DNA of 64,000 nt from Tessaracoccus sp. SD287 (GCF_017355265.1 NZ_JADIJQ010000009.1:1-64000), one strand, 5' to 3'. Shown: positions 9,406 to 19,905, counted from the stretch's first letter. The notes: generated by a model from the letters alone, not told the origin. A program made the numbers and translations.

Positions 9406-11852
9406 GCCACACCTCCCACGAGTCGGACTCGGTCACCGGCCACAGCGCCCAGCGCGCTGGCCGTCTCGGTGCCGCTGTTCAGCGGCACCCACACCACGTC
9501 ATCGGCCATGTCCTCGACGATTTCGAGGGGCAGGGTCAACTGGCCGTTCGGCCACACCACGGTTGCCTCTGCGGCACCGGCCAGGCCGTGGGCCTGAGCG
9601 GTGGCGGCGGAGGTTCGGACGACCGCACGCGGTGCGGTGGCCATCAGGTCGATCTCATTGTCGGTCGACGCGGAGTTGTCCAGCAGCACCCGCCAGGTGG
9701 CCAGCGTCAGGTCGCCCTGGCCGACCGGCTGGTCGGGAGCGGTCGGAGCCTGGGCGAGCGCCGGACGCTCACCGTCCCAGGTGCCCAACTCGTCGATCGA
9801 GGCCAGCGCGTCACGCGAACCGCGGAAGCCGAGGTCGCTGCCCAGGGCGTCGGCCAGCGCGGCCAGCACCCGGATGTCGGTCATCGGCGCCACCTGGTGC
9901 GCGATCACGGTGTTGACCCGGCCACGACGGTGCTCCCAGTTGAGGAAGGTGCCGGCGTGCTCCTCGATCAGGGCGACCGGGAAGACGACGTCGGCGCGCT
10001 CAGCCACCGCGCTGCGGCGATTCTCGATGCTGACCACGAAGGGGGCAGCCTCCAGGGCCTCGGTGACCAACGCGGGGGTGCGGAAGTCCTCGGGCTGCAC
10101 CCCAGCCACCACCAGCGCCTGGAGGCCACCCGAGCGGGCGGCAGCGACGATGGCGTCGGCGTCCAGTCCCTCCGCGGTGGGCAGGGACTCCACGTCCCAG
10201 GCGGTGGCGACGTCGACGCGGGCGCTGGCGTCGGCGAGCGGACGTCCACCGGGGAGCAGGTTCGGCAGGCAGCCGGCCTCGACGGCGCCGACCTCACCGG
10301 CCCGACGCGGCACCCAGGCGAGCTTGGCGCCGGTCTGCTCGGCCAGGTGGGCGGCGGCGGTCAGGGCGCCCTGGGACAGGTTGGCCCGCTCCCCCACCAG
10401 CAGGATGGTCTGGTCGTCCAGCAGGCCCTCGTCCTTCAGGCTGCCGAGCACCTGGGCCTCGGTGCCGGGGACGCAGGCGACGACCCGGGCATTGAGCTTC
10501 TGGGAGCCACGCGAGGCGTAGGGCGCCAGGGTGACGACCTGCAGCTTGTTCTTGCGGTGGGCCTTGCGCAGGCGCAGGAAGACGATGGGTGATTCGTCCT
10601 CGGGCTCGAAGCTGACCAGGACGACGCGCTTGGCGTTCTCCAGGGCCTCGTAGGTGACCGAGTCCGCCAGGGTGCGACCGGCCACGGTGGCGGCCAGGAA
10701 CTGGCTCTCCTCGCCGGTGTGCGGACGCGAACGGAAGTCAATGTTGTTGGTGCCCAGCACGGCCCGCGCGAAGCGGCTGTAGGCGTAGGCGGCCTCCATG
10801 GTCAACCGCCCACCGGGCAGCACGCCGACCTGCTGGCCGGCGGCCCGCAGACCGTGCACGGCGGCGTCGATGGCCTCGTGCCAGCTCGAAGGCTGCAGGA
10901 CGCCGTCACGGCGCACCAGCGGGGTGGTCAGCCGGTCCGCACCGCGGGCCGAGACGAAGGCGAAGCGGCCCTTGTCACAGTTCCACTCCTCGTTGACCTC
11001 GGGCAGGTTCCCGGCCAGGCGACGCTTGACCTGGTAGTGGCGGTGGTCGCTGCGCAACTCGCAGCCGGCGGCGCAGTTCTCGCAGGTCGTGGTGGTGCTG
11101 ACCAGGTCGAAGGGCCGGGCCTGGAAACGGTACGAGACGCTGGTCAGCGCACCGACCGGGCAGATCTGGATGACGTTGCCCGAGAAGTAGGAGTCGTAGG
11201 GGTCTTCCTGGTACGTGCCGATCTGCTGCAGGGCGCCGCGCTCGACCAGGGCGATGAACGGGTCACCGGAGATCTGTTCGCTGAACCGGGTGCAGCGGGC
11301 GCACAGCACGCAGCGCTCGCGGTCGAGCAGGATCTGCGCCGAGATGTTGACCGGCTTCGGGAAGGTCCGCTTGATGCCCTCGTAGCGGCTCTCGCCGTAG
11401 CCGTGGCTCAATGACTGGTTCTGCAGCGGGCACTCGCCGCCCTTGTCGCAGATGGGGCAGTCGAGGGGGTGGTTGATCAGCAGCAGTTCCAGCATCCCCT
11501 CCTGCGCCTTCTTGGCGACAGGCGAGGTGAGGTGGGTGTTGATGACCATGCCGGGGGCGCACTCGATGGTGCACGAGGCCTGCGGCTTGGGGAAGCCGCG
11601 GCCGTTGCCCGCGTCGGGGATCTCGACCATGCACTGGCGGCAGGCGCCCACGGGGTCGAGCAACGGGTGGTCGCAGAACCGCGGGATGTCGATGCCGACC
11701 ACCTCGGCGGCACGGATGGCCAGGGTGCCCTTGGGCACGCTCACCTCGATGCCGTCGATGGTGAGGGTGATCAGGTCTTCGCGCTTGGCGACCTCGGCGG
11801 CCCCCTCGCCGTGGGGGGTGGCTTCGGTCCTGGACTTGGCGTCGACGCTCAT
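9402..11852 (-). CDS. nuoG: NADH-quinone oxidoreductase subunit G
   Basis: The 816-aa large peripheral-arm subunit. The N-terminal [2Fe-2S] domain has CDHPLLDPVGACRQCMVEI. Next come the His/Cys-ligated cluster region (CPICDKGGECPLQ) and a ferredoxin-like set (CVLCARCTRF). A further set, CENCAAGC with a later NCDKGRF, opens the molybdopterin-oxidoreductase-like domain, which no longer binds molybdenum in complex I. Electrons run from NuoE/F through here to NuoI. It overlaps nuoF and nuoH by four bases each. Confidence 0.96.
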   Translation of the reverse strand: MSVDAKSRTEATPHGEGAAEVAKREDLITLTIDGIEVSVPKGTLAIRAAEVVGIDIPRFCDHPLLDPVGACRQCMVEIPDAGNGRGFPKPQASCTIECAPGMVINTHLTSPVAKKAQEGMLELLLINHPLDCPICDKGGECPLQNQSLSHGYGESRYEGIKRTFPKPVNISAQILLDRERCVLCARCTRFSEQISGDPFIALVERGALQQIGTYQEDPYDSYFSGNVIQICPVGALTSVSYRFQARPFDLVSTTTTCENCAAGCELRSDHRHYQVKRRLAGNLPEVNEEWNCDKGRFAFVSARGADRLTTPLVRRDGVLQPSSWHEAIDAAVHGLRAAGQQVGVLPGGRLTMEAAYAYSRFARAVLGTNNIDFRSRPHTGEESQFLAATVAGRTLADSVTYEALENAKRVVLVSFEPEDESPIVFLRLRKAHRKNKLQVVTLAPYASRGSQKLNARVVACVPGTEAQVLGSLKDEGLLDDQTILLVGERANLSQGALTAAAHLAEQTGAKLAWVPRRAGEVGAVEAGCLPNLLPGGRPLADASARVDVATAWDVESLPTAEGLDADAIVAAARSGGLQALVVAGVQPEDFRTPALVTEALEAAPFVVSIENRRSAVAERADVVFPVALIEEHAGTFLNWEHRRGRVNTVIAHQVAPMTDIRVLAALADALGSDLGFRGSRDALASIDELGTWDGERPALAQAPTAPDQPVGQGDLTLATWRVLLDNSASTDNEIDLMATAPRAVVRTSAATAQAHGLAGAAEATVVWPNGQLTLPLEIVEDMADDVVWVPLNSGTETASALGAVAGDRVRLVGGVA

Positions 11853-13195
11853 GCGTGTGCACCTTCCTTGTCACTGGCCACGCTGGCAGCAGCGGGCCTG
11901 GCGAACAGGGCGCTCTTCTCGTAGGGGAAGAGTTCCCATGCCGGGGTCGTGTACCCGGCCTCGAATTCCTCACGGAACTCCTTGACGGCGCTGGTCACGG
12001 CAGCGACGGCACCATCGGCCAGGGCGCAGAAGGAGCGTCCGCCAATGTTGTCGCAGACGTCGAGCAGCTTGTCGACGTCGCCCTCGGTGCCCTTGCCTGC
12101 CTCGAGGTTGCGCAGTGTCTGGACCAGCCACCAGGTGCCTTCACGGCACGGGGTGCACTTGCCGCAGGACTCGTGCTTGTAGAACTCGACCCAGCGCAGG
12201 GTGGTGCGCACCACCGAGGTGGTTTCGTCGAAGATCTGCAGCGCACGGGTGCCCAGCAGCGACCCGGCGGCGGCCATCGCCTCGTAGTCCAGCGGCAGGT
12301 CGACCTTGTCGGCGGTCAGGATCTGCGTCGATGAGCCGCCGGGGGTGAAGAACTTCAGCTGGTGGCCCTCACGCATGCCCCCGCCCAGCTCGATCAGCTC
12401 GGCCAGGGTCGTGCCCAGGGGTGCCTCGAACTGGCCGGGGCTCTTGACGTGGCCGGACAGCGAGTACAGCACGAAGCCACGCGACTTCTCGGTGCCCATC
12501 GCGTTGAACCAGCCCTCGCCGTTGGCGATGATGGCCGGCACCGAGGCGATGGACTCGACGTTGTTGACCACCGTCGGGCTGGCGTACAGGCCGGCGACGG
12601 CGGGGAACGGGGGGCGCAGGCGCGGCTGGCCGCGGCGTCCCTCGAGCGAGTCGAGCAGCGCGGTCTCCTCACCGCAGATGTAGGCACCGGCACCGGCGTG
12701 GACGACGACCTCCAGGTCGCGTCCCGAGCCGAGGATGTCCTTGCCGATGTAGCCGGCGGCGTAGGCCTCGCGGACGGCCTGCTGCAGGCGGCGGATGACG
12801 TGCAGCACCTCACCGCGGACGTAGATGAAGGCGTAGACGGCCTTGGTGGCCATCGCCGAGATGATGACGCCCTCGACCAGCGTGTGCGGGCTGGCCATCA
12901 TCAGCGGGATGTCCTTGCAGGTGCCCGGCTCGGACTCGTCCGCGTTGACCACCAGGTAGGTGGGGTTCGGGTTGTCCTTGGGCAGGAAGCTCCACTTCAT
13001 GCCCGTGGGGAAGCCGGCGCCGCCGCGGCCGCGCAGGTTGGAGGCCTTGACCTCGTTGACGATCTCGTCGGGTGACATGGAGACGGCCTTGCGCAGCCCC
13101 TGGTAGCCGCCGCGGCGCTCGTAGTTCTCGAGCTTCCAGGCGCGGTCCTCACCCCAGTTGGCGCTGAGAATCGGGGTCAGCTTGTCGATGCTCAC
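11849..13195 (-). CDS. nuoF: NADH-quinone oxidoreductase subunit F (NADH- and FMN-binding)
   Basis: A 448-aa subunit that oxidises NADH and holds FMN and [4Fe-4S] cluster N3. Seen: the glycine-rich LRGRGGAGFPTGMKW loop near residue 55, the nucleotide loop GAGAYICGEETALLDSLEG, and the cluster ligands CGKCTPCREGT with a distal Cys in GRSFCALADG. Overlaps with nuoE and nuoG indicate a translationally coupled NuoEFG module. Length is normal. Confidence 0.96.
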   Translation of the reverse strand: MSIDKLTPILSANWGEDRAWKLENYERRGGYQGLRKAVSMSPDEIVNEVKASNLRGRGGAGFPTGMKWSFLPKDNPNPTYLVVNADESEPGTCKDIPLMMASPHTLVEGVIISAMATKAVYAFIYVRGEVLHVIRRLQQAVREAYAAGYIGKDILGSGRDLEVVVHAGAGAYICGEETALLDSLEGRRGQPRLRPPFPAVAGLYASPTVVNNVESIASVPAIIANGEGWFNAMGTEKSRGFVLYSLSGHVKSPGQFEAPLGTTLAELIELGGGMREGHQLKFFTPGGSSTQILTADKVDLPLDYEAMAAAGSLLGTRALQIFDETTSVVRTTLRWVEFYKHESCGKCTPCREGTWWLVQTLRNLEAGKGTEGDVDKLLDVCDNIGGRSFCALADGAVAAVTSAVKEFREEFEAGYTTPAWELFPYEKSALFARPAAASVASDKEGAHA

Positions 13196-13956
13196 TTGCC
13201 CTCCTCCTTGTGGTCGGCTTCCGGACGCACGGTGTCCGGTGCCGGGGCGGTCCAGCCCTCGCGTTCGGCAATGCGCAACCCGACCAGCGAGGCGTGTCCG
13301 GCGGTGGGGCCCTCGTCGGCGCGTCCGTCGGGGAAGCCGGCGAGCACGCGCTCGGCCTCACGCCAGGAGGTGATTCGGGCGCCGCGGGTGGAATGCACCT
13401 CGTCGTCGTTGGCCAGCTTGTCGAGCAGGTCGTCGGCCTTCTCGGGGGACATGTTGTCCATGAACTCCCAGTTGACCATCATCACCGGCGCGAAGTCGCA
13501 GGCGGCGTTGCACTCCAGGCGCTCCAGGCTGATCTTGCCGTCGGCGGTGGTCTGGTTCTCGCTGATGCCGAGCTTCTTCTCGACGTGCTCCAGCAGGATG
13601 TCGCCACCCATGACGGCGCACAGCGCGGTGGTGCAGACCCCGACGTGGTGCTGGCCGGCGGGACGACGCTTGTACATGGTGTAGAAGGTGGCCACCCCCG
13701 AGACCTGGGCGGTGGTGATCTCCAGCACCTCGGCGCACACCTCGATGCCGCGCGGCGAGATGCGGCCGTCGACGCTCTGCACCAGGTGCAGCATCGGCAG
13801 CAGCGCCGAACGCTTCTGCGGGTAGCGGGCCGCGATCTGTCGCAGTTCGGCGATGGTGGACTCATCGATGCTGGTGCTGGTGTCGGCGTAGTCGATGCCA
13901 CCCGAGCCCGGCTGCTGCGGGTCGTCGAAGTGGGACTGGAACTCGTGACCGCTCAT
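13192..13956 (-). CDS. nuoE: NADH-quinone oxidoreductase subunit E
   Basis: A 254-aa thioredoxin-fold subunit holding the off-path [2Fe-2S] cluster N1a. The ligand pairs are the cysteines of VCTTALC and the later ECNAAC. An N-terminal helical part ([20 protein letters not shown]) precedes the fold, and a tail of about 70 residues follows it, giving a protein longer than the ~165-aa E. coli form. Longer NuoE proteins are usual in Actinobacteria. Confidence 0.95.
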   Translation of the reverse strand: MSGHEFQSHFDDPQQPGSGGIDYADTSTSIDESTIAELRQIAARYPQKRSALLPMLHLVQSVDGRISPRGIEVCAEVLEITTAQVSGVATFYTMYKRRPAGQHHVGVCTTALCAVMGGDILLEHVEKKLGISENQTTADGKISLERLECNAACDFAPVMMVNWEFMDNMSPEKADDLLDKLANDDEVHSTRGARITSWREAERVLAGFPDGRADEGPTAGHASLVGLRIAEREGWTAPAPDTVRPEADHKEEGK

Positions 13957-15347
13957 CGGTCAACACCTCCAAGAACGGGGTCGATGGAGGCCACGGCGAC
14001 CACCACGTCGGACATCATGCCGCCCTCGCACATGATCGGCGTCGCCTGCAGGTGGTGGAAACCTGGGTCGCGCAGGTGGGAGCGGTACGGACGGGTGCCC
14101 CCGTCCGAGACCAGGTGTACGGCGAGCTCGCCCTTGGGCGACTCGATGGCCTGGTAGACCTGGCCGGGGGGCACGCGGAAGCCCTCGGTGACGATCTTGA
14201 AGTGGTGGATCAGCGCCTCCATGGACTCACCCATGATGTGCTTGATGTGCTCGTTGGAGTTGCCCTGGCCGTCGGGGCCGAGCGAGAGCTGGGCGGGCCA
14301 CTTGATCTTGGGGTCCTCGATCATCACCGGCTCGCCGGTCGACTTCTCGAGGCGCTCGGCGCACTGCTTGACGATCTTCAACGACTCCCACATCTCGGCC
14401 TCGCGCACCCGGAAGGCGCCGTAGGCGTCGCTGGTGTCCCAGGTGGGCACGTCGAAGTCGTAGGTCTCGTAACCGCAGTAGGGCTCCGACTTGCGCAGGT
14501 CGTGCGGGAAGCCGGTGCCGCGCAGTCGGGGACCGGTGACGCCCATGGCCATGGCCTGGGTCAGGTCAAGGTGCCCGACGCCCATCCGGCCCAGGAAGAT
14601 CGGGTTCTCGTTGCAGAAGATGCCGTACTCGGGCAGGTACTTCTCGAGCCAGCTGATCACCCGGCGCAGGTGGTCCAGGCCGCCCTCGGGCAGGTCGTTG
14701 GCGACCCCTCCGGGACGGATGTAGGCGTGGTTCATCCGCAGGCCTGTGACGGCCTCGAAGAAGTCGAGGATCATCTCGCGCTCACGGAAGCCGATCGTCA
14801 TGACCGTCAGGGCGCCGATCTCCATGCCGCCGGTGCCGATCGCGACCAGGTGTGAGGCGATTCGGTTCAGCTCCATGAACAGCACCCGCAGCACCGTGGC
14901 GCGCTCGGGGATCGCGTCGGTGACATTGAGCAGCTTCTCGACGCCCAGACAGTAGACGGCCTCGTTGAAGATCGGGGCGACGTAGTCGGCGCGGGTCAGG
15001 AAGGTCACGCCCTGGGTCCAGGTGCGGTACTCCATGTTCTTCTCGATGCCGGTGTGCAGGAAGCCGATGCCGGGACGAAGGCTCGTCACGGTCTCGCCGT
15101 CCATCTCCAGGATCAGGCGCAGCACGCCGTGGGTCGAGGGGTGCTGGGGACCCATGTTGACCACGATGGTCTCGTCGCCGCGTTCGGCCTGCTCGGCGAC
15201 GATCTCGTCCCAGTCACCACCCTGGGACAGGTAGACCTTGTCGACGTCCCCGTCGCCGATGCTGGCGAAGCCCTGGTTCATGGCCTCGGTCGAGCTGGAC
15301 GGGATGGCGCGCTCAGCGTCGTGCTCGTGGATGTTCTGGGTGCTCAT
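13953..15347 (-). CDS. nuoD: NADH-quinone oxidoreductase subunit D
   Basis: A 464-aa 49-kDa-type subunit related to [NiFe]-hydrogenase large subunits. It forms the quinone head-group pocket with NuoB. The N-terminal signature [15 protein letters not shown] contains the pocket histidine, and [19 protein letters not shown] and [17 protein letters not shown] follow. Its start overlaps the nuoC stop by one base (TGATG). NuoC and NuoD are separate here, unlike the E. coli fusion. Confidence 0.96.
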   Translation of the reverse strand: MSTQNIHEHDAERAIPSSSTEAMNQGFASIGDGDVDKVYLSQGGDWDEIVAEQAERGDETIVVNMGPQHPSTHGVLRLILEMDGETVTSLRPGIGFLHTGIEKNMEYRTWTQGVTFLTRADYVAPIFNEAVYCLGVEKLLNVTDAIPERATVLRVLFMELNRIASHLVAIGTGGMEIGALTVMTIGFREREMILDFFEAVTGLRMNHAYIRPGGVANDLPEGGLDHLRRVISWLEKYLPEYGIFCNENPIFLGRMGVGHLDLTQAMAMGVTGPRLRGTGFPHDLRKSEPYCGYETYDFDVPTWDTSDAYGAFRVREAEMWESLKIVKQCAERLEKSTGEPVMIEDPKIKWPAQLSLGPDGQGNSNEHIKHIMGESMEALIHHFKIVTEGFRVPPGQVYQAIESPKGELAVHLVSDGGTRPYRSHLRDPGFHHLQATPIMCEGGMMSDVVVAVASIDPVLGGVDR

Positions 15348-16171
15348 CAGGAGTAGCTCCTACGCTCGTGCGGCGGCGGGACGACGGCGCCCTTGTACTC
15401 GACATCGACGCCACCGAGCGGGTAGTCCTTGCGCTGCGGGTGGCCGTGCCAGTCATCGGGCATCAGGATGCGGGTGAGGGCATGGTGGCCATCGAAGATG
15501 ATGCCGAACATGTCCCAGGTCTCACGCTCGTGCCAGTCGACGTGCGGGTAGACGCTGATCAGCGACGGGGTGTGCGGGTCAGCGTCGGGCAGGCCGACCT
15601 CGAGGCGGATGCGACGGTTGTGGGTGATCGAGAGCAGGTGGTAGACCACGTGCAGTTCCTCACCGACCGAGTACGGGTAGTGCACCCCGGACACGCTGGG
15701 GCACATCTCGAAGCGCAGCTGGGCGTCGTCGCGCAGGGCGCGGGCCAGCTCCACCATCTTGGCGGGGCGCACGTGGAAGGTGATCTCGCCGCGGTCGACG
15801 ATGGTGCGTCCGGTCGAGAAGCCGGGAACCAGCGCCTCCATCCGGTCGGCCACCTGGTCAAACCAGCCGCCGTAGGGACGCTGGGCCGACTCGGGCATGG
15901 TGATGGTGCGGGCGATCTCGCCGTAGCCGGAGGTGTCGGTGGAACGCTGGCCACCCCACATGCCCTCGCGCACCCGCAGCACCTGCGGGTCGCCGGCCTG
16001 CGGCGTCTGCGGGGCCAGGTGGACGGTGCCGGTGGTCTCCGACGCCCGCGCGTCCTCGCGTTCGACGCCCGCCTTCGGGTTGGGCTCGGCAGAGCCCTGC
16101 TTCTCATGGGCGGGGGCATCGGGGGCCGGGGTGTTCGGCGAGTTGTTGTCCTGCTTGTTCTGCTCGCTCAT
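15347..16171 (-). CDS. nuoC: NADH-quinone oxidoreductase subunit C
   Basis: The 30-kDa-type subunit of the peripheral arm, 274 aa. The conserved core is [20 protein letters not shown] followed by [18 protein letters not shown] near the C-terminus. The first ~70 residues are an unusually hydrophilic, low-complexity segment rich in N, D, P, A and E, probably disordered. It overlaps nuoB by four bases and touches nuoD. Confidence 0.95.
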   Translation of the reverse strand: MSEQNKQDNNSPNTPAPDAPAHEKQGSAEPNPKAGVEREDARASETTGTVHLAPQTPQAGDPQVLRVREGMWGGQRSTDTSGYGEIARTITMPESAQRPYGGWFDQVADRMEALVPGFSTGRTIVDRGEITFHVRPAKMVELARALRDDAQLRFEMCPSVSGVHYPYSVGEELHVVYHLLSITHNRRIRLEVGLPDADPHTPSLISVYPHVDWHERETWDMFGIIFDGHHALTRILMPDDWHGHPQRKDYPLGGVDVEYKGAVVPPPHERRSYS

Positions 16172-16725
16172 CGCATGAGTCCCTTCATCTCCATCGTGGA
16201 GGGCGCTTCCAGCGCTTCGGCCTCGCGGGTCTCGATCTGCTCGACCATGTTGGGGCCGATGGGGGTCTTGGCGACGATGCCCTTCTTCAGCTTGAAGACG
16301 GCGTCAATGAGCATGTCGGGGCGCGGCGGGCAGCCGGGCAGGTAGATGTCGACGGGCAGGAAGTGGTCGCAGCCCTGGACGATCGCGTAGTTGTTGAACA
16401 TGCCGCCGGAACTGGCGCAGGCGCCCATCGAAATGACCCACTTGGGGTTCGGCATCTGGTCGTAGACCTGGCGGATGACCGGGGCCATCTTCTGGCTGAC
16501 CCGGCCCGAGACGATCAGCAGGTCGGCCTGGCGCGGGGAGGCGCGGAAGACTTCCTGGCCCCAGCGGCCGGCGTCGAAGCGGGGTGCACCGAATGACATC
16601 ATCTCGATGGCGCAGCATGCCAGGCCCATCGTGGCCGGCCAGAACGACGCCTGCCGCATCCAGCCGGCGATGGCCTCGATGCTGGTGAGAATGACGCCAC
16701 TGGGGAGCTGTTCTTCAATACCCAT
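16168..16725 (-). CDS. nuoB: NADH-quinone oxidoreductase subunit B
   Basis: A 185-aa subunit holding terminal cluster N2, which hands electrons to menaquinone. The four ligands are visible: the adjacent cysteines in [10 protein letters not shown], one in [10 protein letters not shown] and one in [25 protein letters not shown] precedes ATG 16725, 25 nt after the nuoA stop. Confidence 0.96.
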   Translation of the reverse strand: MGIEEQLPSGVILTSIEAIAGWMRQASFWPATMGLACCAIEMMSFGAPRFDAGRWGQEVFRASPRQADLLIVSGRVSQKMAPVIRQVYDQMPNPKWVISMGACASSGGMFNNYAIVQGCDHFLPVDIYLPGCPPRPDMLIDAVFKLKKGIVAKTPIGPNMVEQIETREAEALEAPSTMEMKGLMR

Positions 16726-16750
16726 GATTGTTTCCTTCCTGGGTTTCTGG

Positions 16751-17110
16751 TCAGTCCCAGTCCAGGCCGCCGCGGCGCAGGACGTAGAAGTAGGGGATGA
16801 ACACGGTGACGATGAACAGGAGCATCGCGAGCACCGGGAAAAGGGTCATCTGGTTGAACGCCACGGCCCACGGGTAGAGGAAGACGATCTCGATGTCGAA
16901 GATGATGAACATCATCGCGGTGATGTAGTACTTCACCGGGAACCGGCCGCCGCCGACGGGCTGGGGGGTCGGCTGGATGCCGCACTCGTAGGAGTCGTAC
17001 TTCGCCCGGTTGTACCGCTGCGGGCCCACGTGGCCGCTGAGGTTGATCGAGACGATGATGAACAGCGAAGCCAGCGCAAAAATCCCGAGAATGGGAATGT
17101 AGGCGTTCAC
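16751..17110 (-). CDS. nuoA: NADH-quinone oxidoreductase subunit A
   Basis: A 119-aa, three-helix membrane subunit of complex I. The conserved [21 protein letters not shown] loop lies between helices one and two, and contains the cysteine that reports the active/deactive state in other species. I chose GTG 17110, preceded by GGGGGAGGACTCGC, because translation then enters the first helix at once. An upstream TTG would add 27 His/Arg-rich residues with no family support. It begins 64 nt after the menJ-like gene. Confidence 0.93.
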   Translation of the reverse strand: MNAYIPILGIFALASLFIIVSINLSGHVGPQRYNRAKYDSYECGIQPTPQPVGGGRFPVKYYITAMMFIIFDIEIVFLYPWAVAFNQMTLFPVLAMLLFIVTVFIPYFYVLRRGGLDWD

Positions 17111-17174
17111 GCGAGTCCTCCCCCGAGCCGACGAGGCTCTGATGTGGTGGTGCAGTGGGTGTGGCGGATCGCGG

Positions 17175-18485
17175 TCATGCCGACGGAGCAATCCGGGTCA
17201 GGGTGTTGATCAGGCGGTCGACGACGTCCCCGTCGTGCTGGTCGGTGAGGTTGGCCAGCAGCTTGTGGACAATCTTCATCAGGCTCTTGCGGGGCAGCCC
17301 GTAGCGCACGCAGACCTTCATCACCTCAGGATGGCCGATCAGCTTGGCAAAGATGGTGCCCAGGCGGAAGTACCCGCCCATGTCGGCCCTCAGGCGGGTG
17401 ACGTAGCCCTGCAGCGCCTGCTCGGCGTTCGGGGTGCCCCAGCCGCGGGAGCGGGCCTCGGCGATGGCCTCGGCGGCGATCTCGGCAGCCTCCAGGGCGT
17501 AGTCGATGCCCTCACCGTTGAACGGGTTGACCATGCCGCCGGCGTCGCCGACCAGCAGCAGGCCGCGGGCGTAGGCCGGCTGGCGGTTGAACGCCATCGG
17601 CAGCGGGGCGCTGCGGATCTCGCTGATCCGGTTGTCCTCGGTGAAGCCCCACTCGGGCGGGGTGGCCGCGAGCCAGCGCAGCATCAGGTCCTTGTAGTCG
17701 GTCCTGGCGAAGGCCGGCGAGGTGCTCAGCATGCCGAGGCCGACATTGCTGATGCCGTTGCCGCTGGGAAAGGCCCAGCCGTAGCCGGGCAGCAGCGCCG
17801 ACTGGTGGGGTTTGCCGTCCCACAGTTCCAGCCAGGACTCCATCCAGTCGCCCTCGCCCCGTTCGCACTCGTAGTAGGCGCGAGCGGCCACACCCATGGG
17901 ACGGTCGTCGCGCTTGGTGATGCCCATCTGCACCGACAGGCGCGAGGAGGGACCGTCGCAGGCCACGACGATGGGAGCGCGGAACTGGCGGCCGTCCTTG
18001 CTGGTCACCCCAACGATGCGGTCGGTGCGCTCGTCGATGATGGGGGTCTTGACGGTGCATCCGGTGATCAGGGTGGCGCCGAGTGCTTCGGCGTGCCGAG
18101 CCAACAGTTCGTCGAAGTCCTGGCGCCGGCGCACCAGTCCGTAGTTCGGGAAGTCGGACAGTTCCGGCCAGGGCATGTCGAAGGGTTCCACCCGGCCGCC
18201 GTAGACGCGCAGGCCCTTGTTGCGGTGCCAACCCTCGGCGGTGGTGTCGATGCCCAGGTTGACCAACTGCTTGACGGCGCGCGGGGTCAGTCCGTCGCCG
18301 CAGATCTTGTCGCGGGGGAAGGTCGCCTTCTCGAGCAGCAGTACCTGCAGCCCGCGGCGCGCCAGATGGGCCGCGGTGGCCGCACCGGCGGGGCCGGCGC
18401 CCACGACGATGGCGTCTGCCTGCAGCACCTCGACTGACTCGGAGGTGTCGTCACGCGGGGTCTGGTCGACCGCGACGTCACTCAT
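17175..18485 (-). CDS. menJ: Geranylgeranyl-reductase-family flavoprotein, probable menaquinone reductase MenJ
   Basis: About 436 aa. An FAD-binding GxGxxG motif (VVGAGPAGAATAAHLARRG) lies near the N-terminus, VACDGPSSRLS in the middle, and LLVGDAGGMVNPFNGEGI forms the second FAD contact. Family members saturate isoprenoid double bonds. In Mycobacterium, MenJ reduces one bond of the menaquinone tail and sits near a prenyl synthase and menG, as here. I prefer ATG 18485 (AGGAAGTAGGAAAG upstream) over ATG 18509. It is the likely first gene of the nuo unit. A role on archaeal-type or chlorophyll prenyl chains is less likely. Confidence 0.78.
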   Translation of the reverse strand: MSDVAVDQTPRDDTSESVEVLQADAIVVGAGPAGAATAAHLARRGLQVLLLEKATFPRDKICGDGLTPRAVKQLVNLGIDTTAEGWHRNKGLRVYGGRVEPFDMPWPELSDFPNYGLVRRRQDFDELLARHAEALGATLITGCTVKTPIIDERTDRIVGVTSKDGRQFRAPIVVACDGPSSRLSVQMGITKRDDRPMGVAARAYYECERGEGDWMESWLELWDGKPHQSALLPGYGWAFPSGNGISNVGLGMLSTSPAFARTDYKDLMLRWLAATPPEWGFTEDNRISEIRSAPLPMAFNRQPAYARGLLLVGDAGGMVNPFNGEGIDYALEAAEIAAEAIAEARSRGWGTPNAEQALQGYVTRLRADMGGYFRLGTIFAKLIGHPEVMKVCVRYGLPRKSLMKIVHKLLANLTDQHDGDVVDRLINTLTRIAPSA

Positions 18486-18631
18486 CTTTCCTACTTCCTG
18501 AGGGCTCATTCCTCTGGGAGTCTAGGCACTTTTTTCACGAGCGGCGAACCGGCGTCCCACGAGGGATTTCGGCAACATCGGGCTACTCAAATTGGGGCAC
18601 CCGGCCTGCCCGACCCGTGCGGTGGGTCGGC

Positions 18632-18637
18632 TAGGCT
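18632..18637 (+). promoter_or_regulatory. -10 element TAGGCT of menF
   Basis: TAGGCT ends six bases before the GTG start of menF at 18644, so transcription should begin at or next to the start codon, giving a leaderless mRNA. Confidence 0.6.
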
Positions 18638-18643
18638 GCCCCA

Positions 18644-19894
18644 GTGACAAGGAGCGACCGCCGCGGCCGCCTGCGCGCGCGCACGGTTGCCATCCCTGAC
18701 CCCGGGCCGCTGGAGGCCTACCTGCCGACCGGTGCTGCCACCGCTTTCCTGCGGCGGGGTGACGGCATCATCGGGTTGGGTGAGGTGCACCGCGTCGAGG
18801 TTCGGACGGCCTCCCAGGCTGACGCCGCCTGGTCGGAGTTCATCGCCGACGTCGAGCACGAAACCGAACTGATGGGCCATTTCGGCACCGGCCCGCTGGC
18901 CTTTGGCTCGTTCCTGTTTGACCCCGACAACAGCGCCGCCACGTCGGTCCTGGTCGTGCCCGAGCTGCTGGTCGGACGCCGCAAGGGCGTCAGCTGGATG
19001 ACCCTGGTCGGCTACGACACCCTGCCGGACCTGTTGCCGATCCCCCAGCCGGCCCCGATGCCCCATGGTCGGGTCACCTGGCGCGAGGGTGCCATGGCTG
19101 GTGAGGCGTGGAGTGAGCTGGTGGCCACCGCCATCCGGGCCATCGACGCCCACGAGGTCGACAAGGTGGTCCTGGCCCGCGACGTGGTGGCCACTGCTGT
19201 TGACCCCATCGACCCCCGGTCCCTGGTCAACTACCTGACCGCCGAGTACCCCACCACCTGGACCTACCTGGTCGACGGCATGGTGGGCGCCACCCCCGAG
19301 ATGCTGGTGCGACGCGAGGGCGGTCTGGCGACCTCGCGGGTGCTGGCCGGAACCATCCGCCGTCATGGTGTCGGGCCCGAGGACGCCGCCCTACTGGCCG
19401 ATGCGCTGAGTTCCTCGTCGAAGGACCTGCGCGAGCACGAGTTCGCGGTCACCTCGGTGGCCGAGGCCCTGGAGCCGTTCTGCTCGGGCATGAACGTGCC
19501 CGACGCCCCCTACGTCCTGGAACTTCCGAACGTGCTGCACCTGGCCACCGACATCACCGGTGTCGCCCGTCCCGGGGCGACGTCGCTGGCCATGGCGGCG
19601 GCGCTGCACCCGTCGGCGGCCGTCTGCGGCACCCCCACCGACGTGGCCCGGTCGCTGATCGCCCGCATCGAGGGCATGGACCGGGAGCGCTACGCCGGCC
19701 CGGTGGGCTGGATGGACGCCGACGGCAATGGCGAATGGGCGATCGCGTTGCGCGGCGGCCAGCTGAACCGGGCCAACCCCCGCGAGATCCGCCTGTTCGC
19801 CGGTGGTGGCATCGTCGCCGACTCCGACCCGGTCGCCGAACTCGCCGAGACCCGGGCGAAGCTGTTGCCCATGCGGGCGGCCGTCGGCGACTAG
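18644..19894 (+). CDS. menF: Isochorismate synthase
   Basis: A 416-aa chorismate-binding enzyme that turns chorismate into isochorismate, the first committed step of menaquinone synthesis. Family features: GATPEMLVRREGG, LAGTIRRHG, SSKDLREHEFAV, HLATDITGV, HPSAAVCGTP and YAGPVGWMDADGNGEWA, with FAGGGIVADSDP near the C-terminus. The GTG start at 18644 has a -10 element six bases upstream and no ribosome-binding site, suggesting leaderless translation. A salicylate or siderophore synthase is the alternative, but menD, menC, menE, menA and menG nearby favour MenF. Confidence 0.88.
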   Translation: MTRSDRRGRLRARTVAIPDPGPLEAYLPTGAATAFLRRGDGIIGLGEVHRVEVRTASQADAAWSEFIADVEHETELMGHFGTGPLAFGSFLFDPDNSAATSVLVVPELLVGRRKGVSWMTLVGYDTLPDLLPIPQPAPMPHGRVTWREGAMAGEAWSELVATAIRAIDAHEVDKVVLARDVVATAVDPIDPRSLVNYLTAEYPTTWTYLVDGMVGATPEMLVRREGGLATSRVLAGTIRRHGVGPEDAALLADALSSSSKDLREHEFAVTSVAEALEPFCSGMNVPDAPYVLELPNVLHLATDITGVARPGATSLAMAAALHPSAAVCGTPTDVARSLIARIEGMDRERYAGPVGWMDADGNGEWAIALRGGQLNRANPREIRLFAGGGIVADSDPVAELAETRAKLLPMRAAVGD

Positions 19895-19905
19895 GGCCCC
19901 GACCA

